DNA of 20,507 bases from Rhizophlyctis rosea (Eukaryota; Chytridiomycota; Chytridiomycetes; Rhizophlyctidales; Rhizophlyctidaceae), in assembly GCA_027596075.1 (NCBI GenBank), contig JADGJC010000522.1, positions 1 to 20,507 of the forward strand, given 5' to 3'. A program made the position numbers and the translations under genes. The notes beneath the pieces are model-generated. The model was not told where the DNA came from. It searched no databases and was given only the letters and a program-made list of their open reading frames with translations. Shown in pieces: positions 11,019 to 20,507 of this stretch (position 1 is the first letter of the stretch; the number at the start of each line of letters is the position of its first letter).

Positions 11019-14000
11019 ATGTCGGAGACATCCGACGAAGTTTACCAGCTTCATCCCCGATGGAGCTGGCCGCTCATTCTCTTATCATACCTCATTGCTG
11101 TCCTTGGCGCGTATACCACAACCCAGATATTCTGTCAAGTGGTTGAGTGCAAAGGTGTTGGGAAGAAGTTCGCGTGGTTGGCTTTGGCATCAGTGACTTT
11201 AGGAGGCGTGAGTGTCCTTCCGAGTCCGCAAGTTGTTGAGGTTCACAGTTTGTTTACTATGATTCGATATGTTTACTAAACATATCTGTGCTGCTCTCCT
11301 TTGCTTTCAGTGCGGGATCTTCTCCATGCATTTTGTCGGCATTCTTGCCATGGACCTGGTAGGACGCTGATAGCACCTGCCCTTCCTTCATTGATAACCA
11401 ACACTGACCCATCGTGAACATAGGGCATTCACGTAGAATATGACGTCGCTTTGACTACACTCTCATTCACAATTGCTGTTCTGTGCACTTTCTTGACTCT
11501 GGCGGTCGATGATATCTGCACCGTTCTTCCGCTGGTCTATCATACCATTAAATTCATGAGCGATTTTTACTACCCCAACGGGCCTTCTGAAAATTACGCT
11601 TCTCGGTGGTTCAGCTTCCGCCGGAGTCGCCAGTATGAGCGAGTCGATAGGGACGTAGAATCACCTCCCCCGTCCCGGGATGATGGAGAAGGTGCTCCTG
11701 CGTCCCACGCCACTGCAACTGCCGCATCGCAACGTGACACACCCGCCGGTCCTTCTACGCCACGGCAATCATTTTCCACAGAAGGAGACGGTTTAGATGA
11801 ATTTGGGAGAAATCGAGTGTTGGATCACAGTCACATGTGGGCCGATAGATGGGGATCGAGCACGGCGGTTGGGAGATTATTTTGGAAGTTTTGGATGTCC
11901 TGCTCCTACATCGTGGTCTGGAAAGGCTTCACGCTTGCAATGGCTTTTGCAAGTATGCATTACATAGGCATGGGGGCTATGATAATGGAGGCGGAAATCA
12001 AATGGAACCCTTGGTGGATCCTGGCGTCATTGTTGGATGTGTGGTTCATTTGCGTTGTGGCCTTTATATTCAGTACGTATTTATGGAAGACATCGGTGCT
12101 CTGCAATCTGAAAGTGTAACACCTTGTGACAGTGCCTATCGAGGTGAACCTGTTTGCCCAGCTATCTTTCAGTCTAGTTTGCGGATTTGGCTCTTGCCTT
12201 ATGCATTACACAGGCAAGCATACGTGCTTTTTTTTGGTACTATCAATAATACAGTGTGACCTGACCTTCCTTGCCTTATTCGACTTCCAGGAATGCTGGC
12301 CGCAACCTTCTACACTCCGATTCCTCCTCCTCATGACCAGGGAGATTATCCCCTCACCCTTGCTTTCATAGTCGTCATTGCAGCATTCGCATGCTGCTTC
12401 CTGAGCTACATTCTATTGGCCAACACAGTCACCGAGTCTCGCAACAGATTAGCTGACATCATTCAAACAAAGCGGAGCTTGTGGAGAGTGATGGCTGAAA
12501 AGGAGGCCGCCGAAAGAGCAAATTTGATCAAAACCGAGTTCATCAATATTGCATCGCATGGTGAGATGGCGTCAGTGCCATCATCTTTGACCCCACATCA
12601 CTGACGCTCTGTGCATGCATTTAGAAATTCGAACTCCTTTGCATTCAATCTTCGGTTACACCGAACTCCTCTCACAAACACAACTAACGTCCGATCAAGC
12701 AACCTACATCGAAGCCATCAAGACAGGTTGCGAAACAATCCAGCTCATTACCAATAACGTGCTCGACTTTACAAAGCTGGAGCGTGGCAACGCGGAATCT
12801 CGAGCACGTCCCGTTGAAGTCGACTTGAAAAGGTTGGCGGAGAATGTAGTCAGGAGTTGTGCGCCGAAGCAAAGGGTGGGAGTGGATTTGGTGTGTTGGG
12901 TCCAGGATACGGTGCCCAGCATTGTGCATGTCGATGAAATTTATATTACTAGAGTGAGTATGTCTTCGTGGAACTGTATAGGCCGCGACTGAAATCAACG
13001 AACGCATGTTGTTTTAGGTATTGATGAACTTGGTCAGCAATGCGTTGAAGTTTACAGCCAGTGGTTGGTGTAGTGGAACACATGCTTCGCAAATTTGAAT
13101 TGAGTACTGAGGAATCCGCATAGGATATGTGCTATTATGGGTCGAGGCTCAAACAGATGCCGACGATTGCTTGACCTTGGTGCTCACGGTTCGGGATACC
13201 GGAATTGGTAAGGAATGTGTCCCAAAGGGATTTGAGGAGTAGTCTTCTAACAAAAGTGACAGGCATACCATCTGACTCGATTGGTGTCATATTTGAGCCC
13301 TTCAGGCAGGCTGGTAGTATTTCGTCACTAGTTATTCGCATTCACGACCATTTAGTCATCTCTCATCCCATCATCAGACACTTCTTTGACTCGGAAACAC
13401 ACCGGCACTGGTGAGTTATTGCTATGAAGTATTATATCTTGTGTGGTGATAGGCTGAGCATTTCGCAGGCCTAGGACTCGCTATTTGCAAACAATTAGTG
13501 GCATTAATGAACGGGACGATCACTGTCGATTCGGTTCCAAACCGTGGATCTACATTCACCATCCGTATCCCTGTTTCATCGTCGCCTCCCATTCGTCACA
13601 CCACATCACAAAATGTCGCCCATGATCATATCTCCCAACGTTCAGTCGCAGTATTCGCCCGACATCCGCAAACTTTCCTTCTTTTGCGATCCATCTTGGT
13701 TGCCCATGGTTTTGACGTGACGACGACAGAGGCGGAGTGTACCAATGTGGGGAAGGCAACAGCGGCATTGAAAGCGGCCGATGTAATTTTGGGTGATGTG
13801 GAAGTACTGACGGAAGCCCAGCGGCTACGAGGGGAGGTCGCATCCACGAAAAAGTTGACGATTTTGTTGTACGATGAAGGAGAGTCAGTGTTGGATTTGA
13901 GGGCCTTTGGAGAGGGGGTGGTCTGGGAGGTGCGGCCGGTCATCGTACATCGAGTGGAAGGCATTCTGCGGCAAGGAAGAATAGGCCGGGCAGAAGAAGC

Positions 14001-14738
14001 TGGTCCGTCCTTAAGTACAACCATTGCAATTCCGGCCAACGGTCATCGCGATTTGGGTCAACGTGGCGGCAGCAACGGGAGATCTGTTAGCTACGACGTG
14101 GTCGCGCCCTCTCCCTCACTAGAGACAAACCCACCATCCACGAGCGCATCGGAGTCGAGAGGCAACATTTTGCTGGTGGAAGACAATTTGGTATATTCGT
14201 TGTCTTTAGGTGCATTGGTCCTCGATCATGCTTGCCAACAATAACGGCACCCCATTACAGATCAACCAAAAGCTTGGCCAACGCCTCCTCGAAAAGCTAA
14301 ATTATAAGGCTGCACTAGCATCCGACGGCCTGGAAGCCGTGCAGATGATTCTTACATTCGACCCACCATTCGATGTTGTGCTAATGGATTGTCAGATGCC
14401 GGTAGGTCCTCGTCGGTTTGAAGCAGAGGGTCAGTTCAGTGGATCACCAGTGTGGCTGAGTCGTATCCGCCCAATTACAGATCATGTCTGGGACGGATGC
14501 AACGCGGAAGATCAGGGAGCTGGAACGAGAGGGGCGGTTACGGAGCGATTCGCGGGGAGTGGGTATGGCCGCAAGAGGACCGAAGCGGTTGCCTATCGTG
14601 GCGTTGACTGCGAATGTGAGTGAGGAGAGTCGAGCGGAATGCCAGGAGGCGGGGATGGATATTTTCCTTCCAAAACCGTTGAAGATGAAGGACCTGGAGG
14701 GGGCAATCCAGAAGATGTTGGGTAAGATTGGGTCATAG
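11019..14738 (+). CDS. Hybrid histidine kinase with MHYT sensor domain
   Basis: Thirteen exons (11019-11207, 11311-11358, 11424-12072, 12133-12213, 12291-12560, 12625-12953, 13018-13063, 13124-13207, 13263-13313, 13378-13410, 13469-14190, 14261-14401, 14481-14738) encode 966 residues. The membrane sensor (about 16-366) has seven hydrophobic segments and three MHYT-type motifs: MHFVG (69), MHYIG (257) and MHYTG (319). Bacterial MHYT domains are proposed to bind copper and sense O2, CO or NO. A helical linker precedes the dimerisation box SHEIRTPL with phospho-acceptor His412, then the ATPase boxes LMNLVSNALKF (N526), DTGIG (562), FEPFRQAD and TGTGLGLAI (about 591-599). A degenerate receiver-like stretch (about 651-763) is followed by a true receiver (about 826-962): Glu831/Asp832, phospho-acceptor Asp877 in LMDCQMP, ALTAN and Lys946 in KPL. 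His-to-Asp phosphotransfer is therefore expected, passing on to a separate HPt protein. The MHYT signal itself is inferred. Confidence 0.93.
12214..12290 (+). other. GC-AG intron inside the third MHYT motif
   Basis: Intron 4 of the histidine kinase begins GCAAGC and ends TTCCAG (77 nt). Only this junction joins CATTACACAG to GAATGCTGG and restores MHYTG-MLA in frame. No usable GT donor lies at that point. GC-AG is the commonest minor variant of U2-type introns. Confidence 0.85.
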
Positions 14739-15494
14739 TGATAGAGACTGTTCCCTCAGCGGATGTTGAGAGAATTTTTGTCTTTCCACATTTTGTATGA
14801 TAGTTTCATCTTGTACATATTCTCACGATCATAATGCATATTCTTGGTTGGGATTCACTGTGATCCTTGCACTGAGCATTATCTCTGTCGTTGCATTAAG
14901 AATGCATGCATATGCCAATTACACCTAACCCACTCAAGTATGGCGATGTGCAACATTACTAGGTACGCAGATAGCTGTACATGTGAGTATGCAATGCGTC
15001 TTTGCTAGACTGGAGACCAACATTGTGGAGTACTTGACACGTTTCCGTTGACTCAGCGCCCAGCATGCGTAGGAAACTTTGGATGCTTCCCGGCGAAAGT
15101 CACCACCACATCGTTGAGATGGAAACCGGCGACGCCAAACCTCCAATCAGAAGTCGACTAGCGGCATTCAAGATACCGTGAGGCATAGCGAAATGTTGGT
15201 GTGAGGCACTGTCGCAAACGTTTTGGGTCTTTCACAAATGTTGGAGCAGCCGTAGCCTGTGGATATATTGCATCTACTGAAGGGTATACTGAATTACAAG
15301 AGTGACTAAAACTAATTATCAAATCAAATACAAAACACAGCCCTGATACCAAAGACAAAAGGGTATTCTACGATTTACTTGGTTTGTCGGAATATGGTGC
15401 GATGGAAGAGAATGTGGTTGGCGTTCAAAAACGCCCCTCTCTAAGGTCTTTCCTATCCATCCTATATACATATGTTGCGCACGAAACCCTCACT
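14739..15494. other. Intergenic between convergent genes
   Basis: About 750 bp separates the histidine kinase stop codon (+) from the zinc-finger gene stop codon (-), so the stretch should contain both 3' untranslated regions. Only short chance open frames are present. I see no RNA gene or mobile element. Confidence 0.5.
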
Positions 15495-17102
15495 TCAAAT
15501 GTTGGCAGACGCCAAGAACCTTGCCTTGCCCCTCCGACACGAGACTGTCTTTTGGTCATGCTGAGCAAGAAGAGGGGTGTGCAGCAAACGAGATGTGATA
15601 TTCGATCCCGAGGTAACGGCGGCGACAACGGAGCGGGAGGATGCAGCGGGCAAGCGTGATTTTTTCGAGGTGCGGGGTGTTCCGTGGTTCTCTTGTTGTT
15701 TGTGTTTCTTCAATGCGTCCGCTCTGGGGAAGCCTTCTTTGCAGTGGTCGCATTTGAAAGGGCGGGATTCCGAATGCAGCGTTCGCAGGTGACGCTGTAA
15801 GTCATGTTTGCGGGCGAAAGCAGCTGGGCACAGATCACAAGCATGCGGGCGGGCATCTGTTCAGACCAATGATTAGTACCGTTGTCAAAATTTTGAATCA
15901 AGTGGTTGTTGACACTCACTGCTGTGACACAAAAGATGTGACTTGAGATTGTACATCCTAGGAAACATCTTCTCGCAGCCAGGGTGTGGGCATATAAACC
16001 CTCCACTTTCAAAGTCCATTTGGTCTCCCTTTAGCCCTCGCTTCCGCTTCTTGTTTGCAATTTTGACCGGCGCCATGACTGGAGAAGGGGGTGCGGAGGA
16101 GACGGCGGAGAAGGAACTGGAGGCAGATGCACAGGAGTCGGTGCTGCCGCGGCGGTAATCGGCAAGTGGTGCAGAGGTGAAGCCAAAACACTCGTGAACA
16201 AGTCGATGGCAAGATGGCATGCGAGGAATATGGAAGGGCATGGGAGGCATGTCCAAGATGTCAGGCTCCCCAGATGAGTCCGACGTGTAGCCGAAAGAGT
16301 CAAGAGAATCGATGGAAAGGCGACGGGTAGAATCCCAATCAGGAGTAGACGAAGGGGAGGATAGTGGAGATGGAAGGTATTTGTAATCAGGTGTGGAAGG
16401 TGCTGTTGGAAACCAAAACGGATAAGCACACTCACCCGATTGGCTAGAAAACACGCAGGACATTGAAAATTATACAGGACAACACTTACCATACATGAAC
16501 TCATCTTCTTCCTCTTGTTCGCTGGCGTTATCGGCTGCAAAGATTGCGAGCGGATCATGGCCAAGGGGGCCGCTAAGGGGATGCTCAGGCCAGCACAAGT
16601 GATCGGGGATTTGGGGCTCAGATGTCTCAAATGCGAATGGGAAGAAGTGCGAGTCCTTAACAAGACGCGACTGAAGTGTGGAGTAACTGGTCATTGGGGA
16701 ATAGGTAATGGTGGTGGGCTCGGCGACAAAGAGGCGAGCGGGTACCGTGGATGCAAGGTTGAAATCATCAGCCGACTCCCACGCATGGGAAGAAGTTAAC
16801 GGGGATGGGATAGATTCGTCAACATCAGGCCAACCAGCAAGAGGTTCCACCTGATGGATGGACAAAGCGCAAGGTGGGGTTTGAGGCATGAGCGGCGCCG
16901 AGCGGGGAGGAGTGATGGGTGACACTGATATGGATTGATCCATTCGCAGGGCAAATTCGGTCTCGTCTGATCGGTGCAGAAGGTAGCCCGATGGGGAAAG
17001 AACAGACAGTGGGGACAAAAGGTCGTTGTCTTCCATGCCACATGATACTGGGCTACTGGGAATGCAGAGTTCCGGTGGAATCAAGGAGTCTAATGAGTTC
17101 AT
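15495..17102 (-). CDS. Crz1-like C2H2 zinc-finger transcription factor
   Basis: Three exons (17102-16490, 16402-15920, 15856-15495) with GT-AG introns of 87 and 63 nt give 485 residues. Three C2H2 fingers lie in the C-terminal part: C342-C347-H360-H364, C372-C375-H388-H393 and C401-C404-H417-H423. The helix sequences RMYNLKSH, RKHDLQRH and RADALKKH closely parallel the three fingers of Crz1, the calcineurin-activated Ca2+-response factor of fungi (RPYNLKSH, RQHDRKRH, RADALGRH). Finger 1 has a wider C-x4-C. A basic cluster NKKRKR (321-326) is a likely nuclear signal. The N-terminal 300 residues are Ser/Pro-rich with many SP/TP sites and an acidic patch EQEEEDE, fitting an activation and regulatory region. 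I see no clear PxIxIT calcineurin-docking motif, so Ca2+ control is inferred from the fingers only. The intron-1 acceptor at 16403 was chosen because a nearer CTAG breaks the frame. Confidence 0.88.
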
Positions 17103-17638
17103 GGTTGGGACTGATCTAAGGCTCTAGGATCTATGGAAGGTACAAGGTTGACGCAGCGAAGGACTTGGAGAAGAGAAGAGATATGGTGAACGAGTAAGAC
17201 GGTTGATTTACTGGAGTAAGCGATGGGGCACCATCAGGCAATGTAGAAAGAGTGAGTGTGGAGGAAGGAAGGAAGGCGAGGAGGGTGGTCTATTTGAATG
17301 AAAATGCAAGAAAGAGGAAAAGATGATCCAGACAAGTTAAGATGCATAAGAAGTGAGTGGGTCACACACCTATGGGTGCCTTGGTTGTGGTTGTAGTTAT
17401 CGTTGTTGGGTGAGTGATGGTGTGATTGGTAAATGGTAAATAACTGGGTTGATTGAATGGTGGGGAAACATATTCTACCCACACTTCGGTTGAACGACGG
17501 GGTCCAGGAGCGGGCCGGTATGGGACTCGGGGTGCTCGACGACTGCTACATAGTGAACGTGTCGGAGTTACATGCAAGTGGGTAAAGAGGCAGCAGGTGC
17601 TCTCTGACTTCTTTGCAGGGAATGGGCCTCCAGACGCC

Positions 17639-17663
17639 TGCATGCATGAAAGATATGCATGCA
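17639..17663. repeat. Perfect 9-bp inverted repeat
   Basis: TGCATGCAT (17639-17647) and ATGCATGCA (17655-17663) are perfect reverse complements separated by 7 nt, about 540 bp upstream of the zinc-finger gene start. Each arm contains the palindrome TGCATGCA. It could be a dimeric factor-binding site or a chance hairpin. Confidence 0.5.
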
Positions 17664-18376
17664 ACTTGATTAAATCCTCCTTTCTGGATTTTCTGGTCAC
17701 CATAATCCAATGGAAATATCCGCAAATGATGGGCGTCTTTGGTGTGCACGAGATTTGAACGTACCGGCAACAAACAGGATCGGAGCATCTAAGCTCGTCG
17801 CCACCACGTCGGATGATGCGGTAATGAGCAGGAAGTGGGACTCGGAATGGATCCTTGAGACGAGCAGATGAGGGGTCGTTGGTGATAGGGAAGGCGGTCG
17901 GGCGGGGTTCAGTGACAGGCGTGCCCAAAATTCTGTTTGGGTGACTGCATACACACGGCGACGCGAGTGTTCCATAGCACCGTAGCTCATGGCTGGTCGA
18001 GTGACTCGAGTCAAGGCCTCGCCTCTCCTTCAATCTAATCGCAGAAGGAACCGTTCAAGGAGTCAACATGAGCGCACGGATTCAAGCGCCTGAGCAATTT
18101 CCAGATCTCATTAGTTTTTCTCTTTCGCGTCACCGCAAATGCGCAGAGCATGTGTCTCACCTATGTCCCGTGTGACGTTGGAGACGTTGGGCAATCAACA
18201 AATTGTGGCAACTGCACAAAGAAATATGTGTGAAGACTGGGGCTTCGTTTACTGGTAGCAGCCCAAAAATGGGGTGATGCACTTGTCATGCACGTTATTC
18301 ATTTGTGTGGTAAGTTTTGGGCCAACACCGCTTAACCAACGTACCAGCTCGCAGGAAGCCGGGCGACAATTTGCAC

Positions 18377-18411
18377 GCGTTCCTGCGTTCCTGCAATCAG
18401 ACCTGCAATCA
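18377..18411. repeat. Two overlapping mini tandem repeats
   Basis: GCGTTCCT occurs twice in tandem (18377-18392), and CCTGCAATCA occurs twice at a 12-bp period (18390-18399, 18402-18411), overlapping the first repeat by three bases. This is typical of slippage. No function is apparent. Confidence 0.55.
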
Positions 18412-19811
18412 ACCCTTTTCAGATGCAGGTCTGCCAGGCTTCTGGGCCTGCCCAGTTGCCACCAATCCGGAAACTCGAATCATTCGTTTCCCAGACCATC
18501 TCTTTCGGAGATGGGTAGACTAGGGAACCGTTGGACCATTCAACTTTCAACCAATGTGCTCAAATGAGTCCGATGTTTCCGTTTCTACCTGAAGTGCGTC
18601 CAAGACCATGGTGGAGGGGACTCCCTGTAAGCAGATCACGTTGCAAATATGCATTGATGGTATGCGCGTGAGATCGCCCCCATCCTCCACCCACCAAGTC
18701 CACCAGGTTGTGTCATGCAGGAGGGAAGCCAGATGCACGGCGATTAAAGATGCGATCTTGCTCGGACCAACAACAAGGACCCTCGGGATGTTTATGGCAA
18801 CCTCCTTGGTTTGGCATCGATATGAATGGTGCGATTCTCGGGGATGAGAGTGGAGGAGCAGTGGAGTCCAATCTCGCATGTTCCATTCCACCCCATTGCC
18901 AAGTTTGCGGATCGCACATAAGGCTGCACAGCCCGGTGGTAATGTGCACCACAATTCCAAAGCGGCGCCACCTCCAGATCAGCAAACCCATCGGTCCAAG
19001 TTCACACACTCTGTTTACCGAATCTCAATCTCATTATAGAAGTTCTGGCTCACCGACTATCAACATGGCGCAGCGCGAAATTAATTAAAAGGAGGAACGG
19101 GCCAGGCGCGACCCGCAGGATCTAAGCCCATCAAGCCGTTGCACGAATCTACTTGTTGAGCCCCGAAAATATATGAATTGCCGCTCGTACCACCGAACAG
19201 ACATTGTCCGACTCCCATGCAGATTTGACGTCATCTGCGATGACACCAATGCACACATTTTGAGGTCAGAGTCTGCGACACCACACAGCCAATTCTACTG
19301 GATTGGTGGACTATCTGACCAGTGATCACTCCACTGAGCGCCAGCGCAACCTAGTGGCAATAACACCTTTCCATATCCCCAATGGTCCACATAGAGTCCC
19401 CTACACCTGAGACTCAAATCACCAAGTAACAATACCTAGATTACAACATTGACATTGGGTAAGGAAGTTCTGTGCAGAGTTGGGTTGGAACCCAAGCTAC
19501 CCGAAAAGTGCATTGTCCCCAATAAAGTGACCACAGATTGCAATCAAAAACAAAAAGATGGGTTTCTTTGAATGAACTGGATGAAAAGGGCCTGTTGAGG
19601 ATGAAATTGGAATGCTACAGTACAGTTAGACAGGAATTTTGCCCACTGGGGTTTTGGTAGGTGCATATGCATACACAAGAAGGGAATTACATACAAAAAA
19701 TGCCAATTATGGCCTTTCTGTAGGACCACAAGGATCTAAGAAATACGTTGGATCTTACTGAGCCTTGAGAGACTAAATAATCCACCTATCCTTCAATCAT
19801 TTAGAGGATGA

Positions 19812-20376
19812 AAGAGCACATGGGACCATTCTATCAGGGATGATTCACAAAATAACCAAATAACCAAACTATTGGTGAAAACAATAATATACACCGAAAC
19901 TCATGGCTCAATTGTTCAATCAATGAGTCATGCATTCAACAAGAAAATAAACAATGCCGAAAACATATCGTGTCTGAGCTTAATTGATTTTCAAAGGATT
20001 TTGTCTTTTGTGGAAAAGTCCAACAGAACTTCAACTCCGATAAAACACACAATATTGAGCACAAAAGACATCAGTGGCTTTCAAGGATCATTAATGAGGT
20101 TGGTGGAGGGATGTTATGAAAGAAAAAAGTTGATCTCAGAATGTATGAATAACAAGGACTATCAGAAGGCTACATGTGAAGCTGGTATGTTGTGTCCGTC
20201 ACTTTGATATATGTCATACATTTTTGAAACGTTGAAAAAAACCAGAATATCTGAGCTTACCTATTGCAACGACGCATTCCACGTGCCTAGATGAAGATAG
20301 TTTAGCCGGAGCTGTGCCACCGGCTAGCAATTTATTCTCTGACCCTTGTCAAATATCGCCGCATGGATGTAATTAA
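19812..20376 (+). CDS. Tentative AT-rich reading frame, unknown product
   Basis: An open frame runs from just after a TGA at 19809 to a possible donor at 20185 (GTATGT). If a 61-nt intron (20185-20245, ending CCAG) is removed, the frame continues 44 more codons to TAA at 20374-20376. The first in-frame ATG is at 19923; upstream coding would need another exon. The protein is Lys/Ser/Ile-rich (contains LSLIDFQRILSFVEK and YERKKLISECMNNK) and is probably helical. I recognise no family. Sampled 60-nt stretches here are about 30-35% GC, well below the neighbouring genes. It could be a gene fragment, a decayed mobile element or chance. Confidence 0.25.
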
Positions 20377-20384
20377 TTTACCGC

Positions 20385-20405
20385 GTCCAATATGCAACAT
20401 TGGAC
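20385..20405. repeat. Inverted CCAAT repeat
   Basis: GTCCAAT (20385-20391) and ATTGGAC (20399-20405) are perfect reverse complements around a 7-nt centre. Each arm contains a CCAAT box, the core bound by the fungal HAP/NF-Y complex. Binding is an inference. Confidence 0.45.
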
Positions 20406-20507
20406 TTAGGATAGAGACGTTTGGACTTTGTACTGTAACGCGATCGCTAACGAGACTCCCCTTTGTGTCGTTATCCGAATGAATATACAGAAGTCCACCT
20501 CTATCCT

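Larger units (their letters stand above)
17103..19811. other. Upstream region of the zinc-finger gene, no secure gene
   Basis: The part nearest the zinc-finger gene (17103-17460) reads, on the minus strand, as a CA/CAA-rich leader and probably includes promoter and 5' untranslated sequence. A 223-codon minus-strand open frame spans 17362-18033 without a recognisable product or good start. Short open frames at 18274-19088 on both strands look like chance. Small repeats are at 17639-17663 and 18377-18411. Base composition becomes AT-rich after about 19440. Confidence 0.4.

Noticed and set aside
16403..16452. Possible 8-nt micro-exon between CTAG and GTGAGT in the zinc-finger gene
   Set aside because: Including it leads to the wrong frame; a single 87-nt intron restores the frame exactly.
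16031..16663. 210-codon minus-strand frame over the zinc-finger gene
   Set aside because: It is a shifted frame across exons 1 and 2 and intron 1; the spliced frame ending in C2H2 fingers explains the region.
18547..18960. 137-codon minus-strand frame containing PRVLVVGPSKIASL
   Set aside because: Frames of this length are expected by chance in 20 kb; no splice partners or recognised product.
19481..19500. GGGTTGGAACCC string resembling a tRNA T-loop region
   Set aside because: The B-box consensus GGTTCGANNCC is not met and no acceptor stem or anticodon arm could be folded around it.

Overview
The window looks like nuclear DNA of a fungus. It carries four well-supported, intron-rich protein genes. 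Their introns are short (about 55-125 nt) with GT-AG borders, plus one GC-AG intron, and the reading frames only join once the introns are removed. The gene content (a hybrid histidine kinase, a Crz1-type zinc-finger factor, a YANK/STK32 kinase and a seven-helix membrane protein) suggests a fungus, perhaps an early-diverging, chytrid-like one. That placement is an inference. No tRNA, rRNA, CRISPR array or intact transposon was recognised.

Layout. Positions 246-1080 (+): a small all-helical protein of unknown function, with an uncertain 5' end. Positions 1772-3740 (-): a six-exon gene for a 546-residue membrane protein with seven predicted helices and a long Ser/Arg repeat tail. Positions 3741-6534: a long intergenic region with three evenly spaced forkhead-type motifs. 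Positions 6535-8574 (+): a ten-exon YANK/STK32-type protein kinase with a predicted N-terminal lipid anchor. Positions 8575-11018: no convincing gene. Positions 11019-14738 (+): a 13-exon hybrid histidine kinase whose sensor is a seven-helix MHYT domain. Positions 15495-17102 (-): a three-exon Crz1-like C2H2 transcription factor, convergent with the histidine kinase. Positions 17103-19811: no secure gene. From about 19440 the DNA becomes AT-rich and holds one tentative two-exon reading frame (19812-20376).

All four secure genes are signalling genes: a receptor-like protein, a membrane-tethered kinase, a membrane sensor kinase and a transcription factor. Nothing in the sequence shows that they act in one pathway, and fungi do not use operons, so the clustering is only suggestive. 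The most unusual item is the histidine kinase. It joins a MHYT sensor, best known from bacteria, to a eukaryotic hybrid kinase with a probable degenerate receiver followed by an intact receiver.
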